From the NCBI GenBank assembly GCA_009843625.1, contig VYDD01000318.1:1-7984 (forward strand): a DNA stretch of 7,984 nucleotides, written 5' to 3'. A program made the position numbers and the translations under genes. The first letter of the stretch is position 1. Every line of letters starts with the position of its first letter. Shown here piece after piece: positions 1 through 7,107 of this stretch. This DNA is from Gammaproteobacteria bacterium. GTDB lineage: Bacteria; Gemmatimonadota; Gemmatimonadetes; Longimicrobiales; Gaopeijiaceae. A model generated the notes under the pieces. The model searched no databases. It was not told the DNA's origin and saw only the letters and a list, made by a program, of their open reading frames with translations.

Positions 1-72
1 GACCCGGTAGGTGAAGCTGTCGGAGCCGCTGTAGTTGGCGCGGGGGGTGTAGATCACGGTGGTCCCCTCTAC
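1..72 (-). pseudogene. In-frame continuation of the protease beyond the TAG (cadherin-tandem domain, runs off the window)
   Basis: Reading past the TAG at 79-81 in the same frame, the sequence stays open to base 1. It encodes VEGTTVIYTPRANYSGSDSF followed by TYRV. This is the standard second half of bacterial cadherin-tandem domains (G-x-V-x-V-N ... G-T-x-x-Y-T-P-x-A-N-Y-x-G-x-D-S-F-x-Y). The first half of the same domain (DVLANDSDPED, then PANGLVTVN) lies immediately before the stop. The two halves join perfectly if 73-87 is left out. I therefore treat this stretch as the displaced 3' part of the same gene, whose original end lies outside the window. No start codon or ribosome binding site of its own is visible. 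Confidence 0.75.
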
Positions 73-87
73 ATTACACTAAATAAC
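73..87 (-). other. 15-base AT-rich insert carrying the in-frame stop codon
   Basis: On the minus strand the insert reads GTTATTTAGTGTAAT, with only three G/C bases in a strongly GC-rich gene. Its length is a multiple of three, so the frame is kept, but it brings TAG in frame and TAA in another frame; a TAG just after it (native sequence) closes the third. The exact boundaries are ambiguous by a few bases because GT occurs at both edges. Flanking codons without the insert would read AAC GTA GAG GGG (N-V-E-G). It could be a small mobile-element footprint, a replication error, or a sequencing/assembly artefact; no target-site duplication longer than 2 bases is evident. Confidence 0.6.
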
Positions 88-3000
88 GTTCACGGTGACC
101 AGACCGTTGGCCGGTCGCTGCTGGATGGTCACCGTGAGGTCGCTCCGGGCGTCCTCGGGGTCGCTGTCGTTGGCGAGGACGTCGATCGTGGCCGGCGTGT
201 CCTCGTCGAAACTGGCGGCCGCGTCGTCGGCGGCCGCAGGTGGTTCGTTGACGTTCGTGATGGTCACGGTGACACCGACGGAGTCGGCGCCGCCGAAGCC
301 GTCGGCGACGCTGACCGTGAGGGCGTAGGCGTCCTGGCCCTCGAAGTCCAGGGTGGCGCCGGGCGCGACCCTGATCTGAGCCGTGTGCTCGTCGATGACG
401 AACTCGTCGGCGCCGCTGAGCGCGTACACGAGCCTGTCGTTCTCGGTGTCGGTGGCGCGCACCGGGCCGCCGACGGCGTGCCCGGGGCGGCTGTCCTCGG
501 GAACCTCGATGTCGTCGACGGAGGCGGGGAGCTCGGGATCGGTGTTGGTGGCGCGGTCGTTGGTGACCGGGAACTCCGTGACCAGCTGCCGGGACTTGCC
601 CGGGCCATGGCCATCCTCGTAGGCGACGGTCGCCCGCAGGAAGGCGCCGCGATCGTCCCCGACGGGGGTGTAGCTGCTCGAATCGGCGCTGGAGATGTCG
701 GTCCAGCCGCTCGTGCGGCTGGTCGAGCGCTGCCACTTCCAGGTGGAGCTGACGACGGTGTCGGGGTCCATGAGCGTCGCCGTGATGGGACGGCTGATGA
801 CGGGGGTGCGGCGGTCGAACGTGACGGCACCGGCCTCGTCGAGGTTGGTGATGGTGACGGTCACCTCGAGAGTGCCGCTGAGGGAGCCGTCGTTGGCGTT
901 CAGGGTGACCTCGTAGCGGGCGCCGCCATCCTCGTAGTCGGGAGGGCTGGCGAAGGTGAGCCTGCCCTTCACCTGGTCGAACTCGAAGGCGCCGCTGTTC
1001 GTTCCGCCGAGGACCACGCTGCTCCCAGCGGGTCCCCAGTTGGAGGGCGAGCCCTCGGGGTCGCGCTTCGTGTAGGTGCCGACGGTCACGACCTGGCCCG
1101 GGCTCGGGTTGACGACCTCCGTGAGCGTGACCTCGAACGGGCCGCTGATTGCCGGGCCCTCGTTCACGTTCGTGAGGGTGATGGTGACCGGGAGATGGCG
1201 GATGCTGCTCCCTTCGTCGGAGGCGCGGACCGTGACCCGGTACTCGGGAGCGTGGTTGCCGTTGGTCGCGCGGTCGTGGTCGGGGGTGTCCGTGAAGCTC
1301 AGCCGGCCGGTGTCCGCGTCGAACTCGAAGAAGCGGGCGTCGGCGCCGGCGAGGCTCAGCCAGGTGGTGGCGGTCCCCTCCGGGTCGGTGGCCGTGTAGC
1401 TGCCCACGAAGGTCGAGCCGGCTTCGGCGATGACGAAGCTCTCGGTCCCGGCAATCTCCGGGGGTTCATCGACATCCTGGACGGTCACCGAGACCTGGAG
1501 CTCGCCGGTCATGGCGGCCGGCTCGGTCGCTCTGTCGTCGGTCGCCCGGATGGTGACCTCGTAGACGCTGTCGCTGTTGGTGTCGGCGCGCGCCTCGAAG
1601 TCCGGGGCGGGGTCGAAGGTGAGGACCCCGGCATCGCTGATGGCGAAGGCGCCGGCGTCCTCCCCGGCGAGGGACCACGTGAAGGTGGTGGTCGCGCGTT
1701 CGGGGTCGGCGGCGCGGTAGGTGGCCGCAGCGGTGGCGTTCTCCCGGACGGACGGGGTCTCGCTGCCGGTGATTGCGGGCGGCTCGTCCACATCCTCGAC
1801 ATTGATGGTGACGCGGATGGTGTCGTCGATGGCCGTGCTCCCGGTCCCGTCGCTGGCCTTGCCGTCGTGGACGGCGACGGTGACGGAGTAGCTGGAGGTG
1901 CGCTCATGGTCGAGCGCGGCCCTGGTCTGGAGCTGCCCGGTCGTCGAGACGATGTCGAAGTTGGCGGCGCCGCTGGTGAGGGAATAGGTGCGTGTGTCGC
2001 CCTCGTCATCGCGGGCGGAGACGGGTTCGCCGATGTCGACGCCAGGGGCGGTGTTCTCGGGGATGCCACGGGTCGCCGTGGAGGCGGGGAACTCGGCGGG
2101 GCCGTTGATGTTCGCGGGGACGCCTCGCGCCACGGAAGACCACGCTCCGGCGCCCTGCGGATTCCCCGCCCGAACCTGGACCTGGTAGGTCACGCCGTTG
2201 TCCAGGCCGCTGATGAGGTAGCGGAGTTCGCCACTCCCGGTGCTCCAGGCGCCGGGGCGCGTGCTCCAGAAGGCATCGGCCTTGTCCGGGGCATCGTCGC
2301 GGATGTACCAGATGTCGTAGGTGGCGATGCCGGCGCCGAGGTACGACGGTTCGCGCCAGGAGACGGCCAGCGCCTCGTTGCGGGCCACCAGAGAGACGGA
2401 GCGGGGTTGACCCGGCTCCGGCGCGAGCGTTTCCGTGACGTCACCCTCGACCCAGGGGCCGTTACCGTCGCGGTTGACGGCGCGGACGGCGACGAGGTAC
2501 TGCTTCCCGCCCTCGAGGCCGGTCACGGTGTGGGTGCGTTCGGAGAGACTGCCTACGTCAGCCACGACGGTCCAGTTGGCGTCCGACTTGTCGGGTGCGT
2601 CGTCGGCGATGTAGCGGATGTCGTAGGACGTGACGGCCGAGCTGCCGATCTCGGTGGGGGCATCCCACGTGACGGTGAGGGCACCCGCGCCGGCAACCGG
2701 GCGGTTGACCTCGACGCGGCCGGGATTGTGGCTGTGGCCGTACACCTTCAAGCGCCAGGACATGAGCCTGCCGGAGTGCCTGGTCTGGTAGTCGCCGAGC
2801 CTCAGGGTCCAGGTTCCCTCGGCGCTCTCGCCGAGGTGCTTCGCCGACCCGAAGCGGTGGGAGGCGTTGAAGCGCCCCCGGATGAGGGCCGGCACCGACA
2901 GGACGGACACAACGCCGCTCGGTGACTCGAGCTCGATGCGGAGGTCGCGGAAGTAGTCGTGGCGGAGGTCGATCTCGACCTCAACGAACTCGATGAACGA

Positions 3001-5661
3001 CACGTAGCTGTCGAGGGAAAGCGTGAACGGGACTTCCGTGACGGTGGCGCCGTCACGATCGGGGAGGAGAATGCCCTCACGGCCGGGCGAGGTTCTCAAC
3101 CGTCCCGAGCTCGCCTCACTCGTGCGCATGGTGGGGACGTTCGTCCAGCCACCGGCGAGGGCGACGGCGGCGGCGGCATCGACCATGCCGAAGCCGTACT
3201 CATGGTTGAACTCGTAGCGGTGCTTGGCTGAGCCGTACTCGGGAGCGCCCTCCTCCCAGCCGGCGTTGGCGGCGTCATTCTTGCGGGCGGAGGCGGCGAG
3301 GATGAGCTTGACGTCGCGCCAGGTGAGGTCGGCGTTGGCGGCGCGCATGAGGGCGACCACGCCGGAGACGATGGGGGCGGCGGCGGAGGTACCGCCGAAG
3401 CTGTCGCGGTAGCGATCGGGGATGTGGGTGGTCGTGATTCTCTGCAATTCCCGGCCGCTGCTGGAGGGAGCGCAGACCCAGAGGTTGGCCCCCGGCTCGG
3501 AGTAGTCGCTGCGCCTGTCATCGTAGGCAACGGCGCAGGCGGCGATGACGGCGTAGTAGTTGGCGCGGCCGTCAAGGTTGGAGTCGTTGTGGACGTCCTC
3601 GTGGCCGTTCCCGCCCGAGAGCACGTAGGCGATGCCCTTGCCGCCGTAGCCCTCGTTGACCCCGCGGGTAACCGCTCGCTCCCAGGTCGACCTGGCGCCG
3701 ATCGGAAGGCCGGTCGGCACGGACCCCCAGCTGTTGTTGGAGACGGCGGTGACGGCGGCGTCTTCTCTCTTGTACATGGCGCTCGCCTCGTTCGACAACA
3801 CGGAGCTGCCGGTGGCGATGAGGTTGTAGGCGAAGATGCTCGCCCGTGGCGCCACCCCCCGGACGCCGATCGTGTTGTCGCGCGCGGCGACGAGGCCGGC
3901 GACCGCCGTGCCGTGACTCTCGAGGGGGTCGTAGACACCGCCCTGGCCGGTGAAGTCGTGGTTACGGGCCGCGACGACGTTGTCGACGAGGTCGACGTGG
4001 TCGGCCTCGAGGCCGTCGTCGACGATCGCGACGTTGATGCCGGCCCCCATGTTGCCGCCTCTCCAGACGCTCTCGACGTTGATGTCTTGCCCGGCGCTGT
4101 CGTCGAACTCGTCCGTGTTGTTGAGGTGCCACTGGCAGCCGTACCAGGGGTCGCTCTGGGGCGTGGTGATGGCGGTGCAATCCTCGAGCTGGCGGTTGTA
4201 GACCGAGACGAGCGGGTCGAGGAGGTAGCGCCCGGAGGCGCCGGCGATCCGGATGTGATACGTACCAGCTTCGAGCCTTCCCCAGGCGGAGAAGCCAATC
4301 TTCCCGAGGCCCTGCTCTCTCCAGTTGGCATTGGAGATGACGTGCATGGGGATCTCGGTGTTCTGGTCGTCGAGGATTGTGGGCGTGAGCGGCTGGCGGG
4401 GCCCGAACGCGATCGCGTAGATGAAGACGTACAGGTCCTCGTCCAGGGTGAGGCTGAAGTAGTCACGGTCGCTGCTCGAGCTGATGCGCCCGGTCTCGGG
4501 GACGCGGAGTGTGAGGGGCGTGGCGGTGGCGGTGGTGCTGCCGGGCTCGGTGGCCGTGCGCACGTGCAGGGTGTAGGGGCCGACATCTGCCGCGGAGAAG
4601 CCGTCGACCCGGATGTAGTAGGTCCCGGCGGCGAGCGAGCGCCGGAGCATGAAGCCCTCTTCGTTGCCGGTGAACTCGCTGTCGTCGGCGTAGTGGAGGA
4701 AGTTCCGGTCGGCTCCGTACAGGCGCCCCTCGGTGTCGAGCACCTCGTCCTCGTCACCGTCCAGCGTGCCGTAGGCCATCACCCAGACATCCGTGCTGGC
4801 GGTCAGGACGAGCTTGAAGTAGTCGGCATCGCCGGGACGCGTAGTGGCGCCCGGATCGACTCCCCGGGGCCCGATGCGGCCGGGCGTCGCTGAGTCGAGG
4901 GTGATCTCCGTCGCCGTGTCGAAGGTGCTGCCGGGGTCGGTGAAGGTCTGGGCGTGGATGCGGTAGGAACCCGCCGCGCGGTCCTCGTAGCTGGAGACGC
5001 GGACGTAGTAGGTGCCGGCCGCCAGCGTCTCGCGGAACTCGAACCCGAGGGGGCCGTCCAGGTGGGTCCCGTCATCGGCCTCTTTGAGGACGGTGGCGCT
5101 CGAGTCCAGCAGTTCGGCGACGGTGTCGAGCAAACCCGTGGCGTAGATCCACACCTCGCCGTCGCTGGGGAGCGCGATCTCGAAGACGTCCTCGTCGGTG
5201 TGGGTGCCGAGGCGGCCGGCGAGCGACGAGCCCAGCGAGAGGTCGGTGGCCGCGGCGGTCGTGCCGCCGTGGTCGGTGGTCGTGCCCGCGGAAGTGGCCG
5301 ACCAGGGGCCATCGCCGTTGGCGTTGACGGCGCGCACCTGCACGTCGAACCCGACGCCGTCCTCCAGGTCCAGGATCTGGTGGGAGAGCGCGCCGCCGCC
5401 CGTCACCCACACGTCCTCGATGACGGTCCACCTGGTGTCGTCGGTCTCGTCGTCGTCGGTGGCGATGTGGCGCAGATCGTAGGCGGTGATGGGCGAGACG
5501 CCCGCGTTGGACGGCGGATTCCAGAGGACGGTGAGCGTGCCGGTCCCGGGCCCGACCGAGACGATCGTGGGGACCTCGGGGGCGCTCTGCGCCTCCAGAC
5601 GGCCTGGACCCGCGACCAGGGCAAGCACGGCCACGCCCGCGAGCAGAGCCCCCCATCTCAC
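79..5661 (-). CDS. Secreted multidomain kexin-like subtilase (peptidase S8B) with P domain, FN3 and cadherin repeats; ends at a premature-looking TAG
   Basis: Predicted exported serine endopeptidase of 1860 residues. Residues 1-25 form a signal peptide with an LEA|Q-type cleavage site. Domains in order: FN3 (about 27-128); three PPC-like beta-sandwiches (132-240, 245-370, 375-490), each with an AGTYY(V/I)RV or AGTYHIRI strand; S8 catalytic domain (about 505-838); P/Homo B domain (872-976); two FN3 (980-1080, 1083-1183); four cadherin-like domains (1192-1295, 1296-1401, 1402-1502, 1503-1609); an Ig-like domain (1611-1700); a fifth cadherin-like domain (1712-1808); and the start of a cadherin-tandem domain (1809 on). 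Catalytic residues read as D548 (VAIVDDG), H583 (SHGTAVAG), oxyanion N685 (SGGNG) and S759 (GGTSAAAP). Their spacing matches furin/kexin. No propeptide precedes the catalytic domain; one is encoded by the upstream overlapping gene. The start is GTG within a GTGA overlap, chosen because the signal peptide follows at once. Substrate unknown. The C-terminus is probably not native because a motif is cut at the TAG. Confidence 0.93.
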   Translation of the reverse strand: MRWGALLAGVAVLALVAGPGRLEAQSAPEVPTIVSVGPGTGTLTVLWNPPSNAGVSPITAYDLRHIATDDDETDDTRWTVIEDVWVTGGGALSHQILDLEDGVGFDVQVRAVNANGDGPWSATSAGTTTDHGGTTAAATDLSLGSSLAGRLGTHTDEDVFEIALPSDGEVWIYATGLLDTVAELLDSSATVLKEADDGTHLDGPLGFEFRETLAAGTYYVRVSSYEDRAAGSYRIHAQTFTDPGSTFDTATEITLDSATPGRIGPRGVDPGATTRPGDADYFKLVLTASTDVWVMAYGTLDGDEDEVLDTEGRLYGADRNFLHYADDSEFTGNEEGFMLRRSLAAGTYYIRVDGFSAADVGPYTLHVRTATEPGSTTATATPLTLRVPETGRISSSSDRDYFSLTLDEDLYVFIYAIAFGPRQPLTPTILDDQNTEIPMHVISNANWREQGLGKIGFSAWGRLEAGTYHIRIAGASGRYLLDPLVSVYNRQLEDCTAITTPQSDPWYGCQWHLNNTDEFDDSAGQDINVESVWRGGNMGAGINVAIVDDGLEADHVDLVDNVVAARNHDFTGQGGVYDPLESHGTAVAGLVAARDNTIGVRGVAPRASIFAYNLIATGSSVLSNEASAMYKREDAAVTAVSNNSWGSVPTGLPIGARSTWERAVTRGVNEGYGGKGIAYVLSGGNGHEDVHNDSNLDGRANYYAVIAACAVAYDDRRSDYSEPGANLWVCAPSSSGRELQRITTTHIPDRYRDSFGGTSAAAPIVSGVVALMRAANADLTWRDVKLILAASARKNDAANAGWEEGAPEYGSAKHRYEFNHEYGFGMVDAAAAVALAGGWTNVPTMRTSEASSGRLRTSPGREGILLPDRDGATVTEVPFTLSLDSYVSFIEFVEVEIDLRHDYFRDLRIELESPSGVVSVLSVPALIRGRFNASHRFGSAKHLGESAEGTWTLRLGDYQTRHSGRLMSWRLKVYGHSHNPGRVEVNRPVAGAGALTVTWDAPTEIGSSAVTSYDIRYIADDAPDKSDANWTVVADVGSLSERTHTVTGLEGGKQYLVAVRAVNRDGNGPWVEGDVTETLAPEPGQPRSVSLVARNEALAVSWREPSYLGAGIATYDIWYIRDDAPDKADAFWSTRPGAWSTGSGELRYLISGLDNGVTYQVQVRAGNPQGAGAWSSVARGVPANINGPAEFPASTATRGIPENTAPGVDIGEPVSARDDEGDTRTYSLTSGAANFDIVSTTGQLQTRAALDHERTSSYSVTVAVHDGKASDGTGSTAIDDTIRVTINVEDVDEPPAITGSETPSVRENATAAATYRAADPERATTTFTWSLAGEDAGAFAISDAGVLTFDPAPDFEARADTNSDSVYEVTIRATDDRATEPAAMTGELQVSVTVQDVDEPPEIAGTESFVIAEAGSTFVGSYTATDPEGTATTWLSLAGADARFFEFDADTGRLSFTDTPDHDRATNGNHAPEYRVTVRASDEGSSIRHLPVTITLTNVNEGPAISGPFEVTLTEVVNPSPGQVVTVGTYTKRDPEGSPSNWGPAGSSVVLGGTNSGAFEFDQVKGRLTFASPPDYEDGGARYEVTLNANDGSLSGTLEVTVTITNLDEAGAVTFDRRTPVISRPITATLMDPDTVVSSTWKWQRSTSRTSGWTDISSADSSSYTPVGDDRGAFLRATVAYEDGHGPGKSRQLVTEFPVTNDRATNTDPELPASVDDIEVPEDSRPGHAVGGPVRATDTENDRLVYALSGADEFVIDEHTAQIRVAPGATLDFEGQDAYALTVSVADGFGGADSVGVTVTITNVNEPPAAADDAAASFDEDTPATIDVLANDSDPEDARSDLTVTIQQRPANGLVTVNVI
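5658..5661 (-). promoter_or_regulatory. GTGA stop/start overlap (translational coupling)
   Basis: On the minus strand GTGA contains both the GTG start of the protease and the TGA stop of the lipoprotein. No strong Shine-Dalgarno sequence precedes the GTG (only a weak GACGGACG about 15-22 bases upstream), which fits re-initiation by ribosomes finishing the upstream gene. This would tie synthesis of the two proteins together. Confidence 0.75.
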
Positions 5662-6530
5662 CGCGTGGAGACGTCCGTCTGCCAGTTGGGACTGGAGATC
5701 TCGACGCCCTCAAGCACGGCGAGCCGATTGGCGAGATCGAGCGAGGGAAGCCCGGGCTTGGTCCGGATGAGGAAGGCGTTGACGGCCCAGCCCTGCCTCT
5801 CCACAGCGCTGCCGGCGATGCCGTTGTCGGAGAAGAAGCGGTCGACCCTGGACCGGTCCCAGGCATCGTCGAGGACGAGCAGCACGCCGCCGGGGAGCGT
5901 CATCAGTTCGCCCCCCATGGAGCGGAAGACGGGTTGCGTGTCGCTCGTTGCGTGCCGCGCCCGCCGCTCGACGATGCTGTGACGGCCGTCGTCGCGGGTG
6001 ACGACGTCGTCGGGGGTGTTCTGCGAGCTGGGTTGAACGACGAGGCCGGATTCGAGGGTGATGCGCCGGACGCGGTCGCCGTCGTACCAGGTGTACTCCT
6101 GTTCCGCGGAGGCGCCCGATGCGCCGGATTCCTTGACGTCCCGGGTGGTCCCGGCGGCATCCGCGGGGGTCTTCTCGGGCTTCCCCGTACGGGACTCCGG
6201 CCGGCCCGTCTCCGGTCCCCGCTCGGCGCCTGCCTCACGCTCGGGCGTCGGGGTCCGCCCCGCCGGCGCGGGCTCGGCCGCGGCAGCGACGTCCGTGGGC
6301 GGCGGGGTCGCGGAGGAAGCGGATGCGACCGGCGCGGTAGCGGCGGGCCGGGTCTCGGTGGCCGTCGAGGCGGCCGCCCCGGTTGTCACCGCCGTCGGGG
6401 AGGATGCAGCGACGGGCGTGGCCGTGCCTGCATCCCCGCGGTCCGCCTGTGACCCGCCACATCCCGCGGCGGCCACGACCAGGACGGCAGCGGCGAGGGC
6501 GCTCAGCGTCCAGAGCGGCAACACACGCAC
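5658..6530 (-). CDS. Lipoprotein with a C-terminal subtilase-propeptide-like domain; probable trans-acting partner of the adjacent protease
   Basis: A 290-residue protein. Residues 1-23 are a type II signal sequence ending AAAG|C, so C24 would be lipidated and the protein membrane-anchored. Residues 25-143 are a low-complexity Ala/Pro/Thr/Ser and then charged linker, likely disordered. Residues 145-200 start YTWYDGDRVRRITL and resemble the first propeptide subdomain of bacterial S8 proteases. Residues 200-290 fit a ferredoxin-like propeptide: strand GGVLLVLDDAW, helix SRVDRFFSDNG, strand WAVNAFLIRT, helix SLDLANRLAVLEGV, then the typical closing motif SSPNW. In this family such a domain normally sits N-terminal to the catalytic domain, folds it and inhibits it until cleavage. 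Here it is a separate gene whose TGA overlaps the protease GTG, so a role as tethered chaperone/inhibitor is inferred. The start is GTG at 6530; GTG at 6524 is an alternative. The lipobox is not ideal (Ala at -3). Confidence 0.85.
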   Translation of the reverse strand: MRVLPLWTLSALAAAVLVVAAAGCGGSQADRGDAGTATPVAASSPTAVTTGAAASTATETRPAATAPVASASSATPPPTDVAAAAEPAPAGRTPTPEREAGAERGPETGRPESRTGKPEKTPADAAGTTRDVKESGASGASAEQEYTWYDGDRVRRITLESGLVVQPSSQNTPDDVVTRDDGRHSIVERRARHATSDTQPVFRSMGGELMTLPGGVLLVLDDAWDRSRVDRFFSDNGIAGSAVERQGWAVNAFLIRTKPGLPSLDLANRLAVLEGVEISSPNWQTDVSTR

Positions 6531-6546
6531 CGCAGATGTGGAAGAG

Positions 6547-6552
6547 CTCCTC
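6547..6552 (-). promoter_or_regulatory. Candidate ribosome binding site (GAGGAG) for the lipoprotein gene
   Basis: GAGGAG on the minus strand is the best Shine-Dalgarno match upstream of the lipoprotein. The gap to the GTG at 6530 is 16 bases, longer than usual, and no closer in-frame start exists between them. A compact GGGGG/CCCCC hairpin lies just upstream. Confidence 0.4.
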
Positions 6553-6952
6553 AGGGGGCAGCCCCCACCCGTCGGCTGGCGACAACGGACGTGGCCACGG
6601 GGAGACCCTCGGGGGACGTGTCTTGGCCGACGTCGAGGTCGACCTGGAGTCCGCGGGCGGTGTCGGCGTCGGTCAGCGCGGCGTCGCTGCCGTCGAGATG
6701 CGGAACCGTGACGTCTGGGTCCGCCGTGGTCGGCGTGACGGTGCTGGAGGCCACGCCGCCGGCGAACGCCGATGAGATGCGCCGCTGGCTCAGCTCACGT
6801 CCGCTGGGCGTGCCGTCGGTGCTGGAGGGGGTCCGGGCGGCGACCGGGGAGGCCGGAGCCCTCGTCGGGCCACGCCGGAGCACGCCCGCCAGCACACGCG
6901 GCCGGGGGAATCGCGCGACCCCGGTCGGCCGGCCGCCTGCGAAGTAACCCAC
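6551..6952 (-). CDS. Doubtful 133-codon hypothetical reading frame
   Basis: A GTG-started frame that ends at TGA just upstream of the lipoprotein ribosome binding site, on the same strand as the other genes. By hand count about 86 percent of its codons end in G or C, which is compatible with coding here. The opposite strand shares the same third positions, so this does not settle the strand. The middle part is Asp/Thr/Val-rich (TADPDVTVPHLDGSDAALTD) and the start is Arg/Pro-rich. There is no ribosome binding site and no recognised domain. It could be a remnant of a gene or simply an open frame in GC-rich DNA. Confidence 0.18.
   Translation of the reverse strand: MGYFAGGRPTGVARFPRPRVLAGVLRRGPTRAPASPVAARTPSSTDGTPSGRELSQRRISSAFAGGVASSTVTPTTADPDVTVPHLDGSDAALTDADTARGLQVDLDVGQDTSPEGLPVATSVVASRRVGAAP
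6554..6566 (-). other. Short perfect hairpin next to the lipoprotein ribosome binding site
   Basis: GGGGGCTGCCCCC folds into a five-pair all-GC stem with a three-base loop, one base upstream of the GAGGAG. It is too short for a confident call and has no U-tract to act as a terminator. If transcribed it could influence access to the ribosome binding site. Confidence 0.3.
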
Positions 6953-6995
6953 GGAGACAAGTAGGCACCGGCCCGGCGGGACCGCCTAGGTTCGT

Positions 6996-7005
6996 TTGTA
7001 CACAA
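6996..7005. promoter_or_regulatory. AT-rich inverted repeat TTGT-AC-ACAA
   Basis: A short inverted repeat (TTGT, two-base spacer, ACAA) in the only AT-rich spot of the spacer. It could be an operator half-site pair or part of a -10 element for the downstream lipoprotein/protease pair, but it lies about 470 bases from that start. Evidence is composition and symmetry only. Confidence 0.15.
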
Positions 7006-7040
7006 TCAGGGTGTGAGTTCGGCGCTCACTGTCGATGCCA

Positions 7041-7060
7041 TGGACGTGGCCGTCCACGTC
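7041..7060. terminator. Weak candidate stem-loop downstream of the Cys-repeat gene
   Basis: About 50 bases past the stop of the 7108-7984 gene, two alternative stems overlap: GACGTGG/CCACGTC with a CCGT loop (7043-7060), and TGGACG/CGTCCA with a TGGC loop (7041-7056). Neither is followed by a T-tract on the minus strand, so an intrinsic terminator is only a possibility. Confidence 0.2.
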
Positions 7061-7107
7061 GGGAGCGAGGCAGTCGTCGGGCCTCGACGACGACGCCCCC
7101 GCCGCCC

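Larger units (their letters stand above)
6531..7107. other. 577-bp spacer with no supported gene
   Basis: The spacer lies between the Cys-repeat protein gene and the lipoprotein/protease pair and presumably holds the promoter of the latter on the minus strand. It is GC-rich except for one AT-rich patch near 6991-7006 (TTCGTTTGTACACAAT). I found no pair of -35/-10 boxes I trust. A 133-codon minus-strand frame (6551-6952, GTG start) and an overlapping 118-codon plus-strand frame (6591-6947) are both open with high third-position GC. Neither has a Shine-Dalgarno sequence, a signal peptide or a recognisable motif, so neither is called as a gene. No tRNA-like or mobile-element feature was seen. 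Confidence 0.6.

Noticed and set aside
385..2925. 846-codon open frame on the plus strand
   Set aside because: It lies wholly antisense to the FN3/cadherin part of the protease. Its translation is a monotonous Gly/Val/Asp/Arg mix without domains, as expected for the complement of GC-rich coding DNA.
3096..4757. 553-codon minus-strand frame overlapping the catalytic domain
   Set aside because: It is a shifted reading of the protease gene, extremely rich in Ser/Pro/Thr/Arg with no motifs. The catalytic motifs are in the other frame.
3424..4893. 489-codon plus-strand frame
   Set aside because: It is the antisense complement of the S8 and PPC-like domains, with no signal peptide, motif or ribosome binding site.
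4954..5982. 342-codon plus-strand frame spanning the protease/lipoprotein junction
   Set aside because: It is antisense to two well-supported genes, and its composition is that of a shadow frame.
6974..6986. GGCGG-GA-CCGCC inverted repeat as a terminator
   Set aside because: The stem is five pairs with a two-base loop that cannot close well, and no gene ends at it in the matching orientation.
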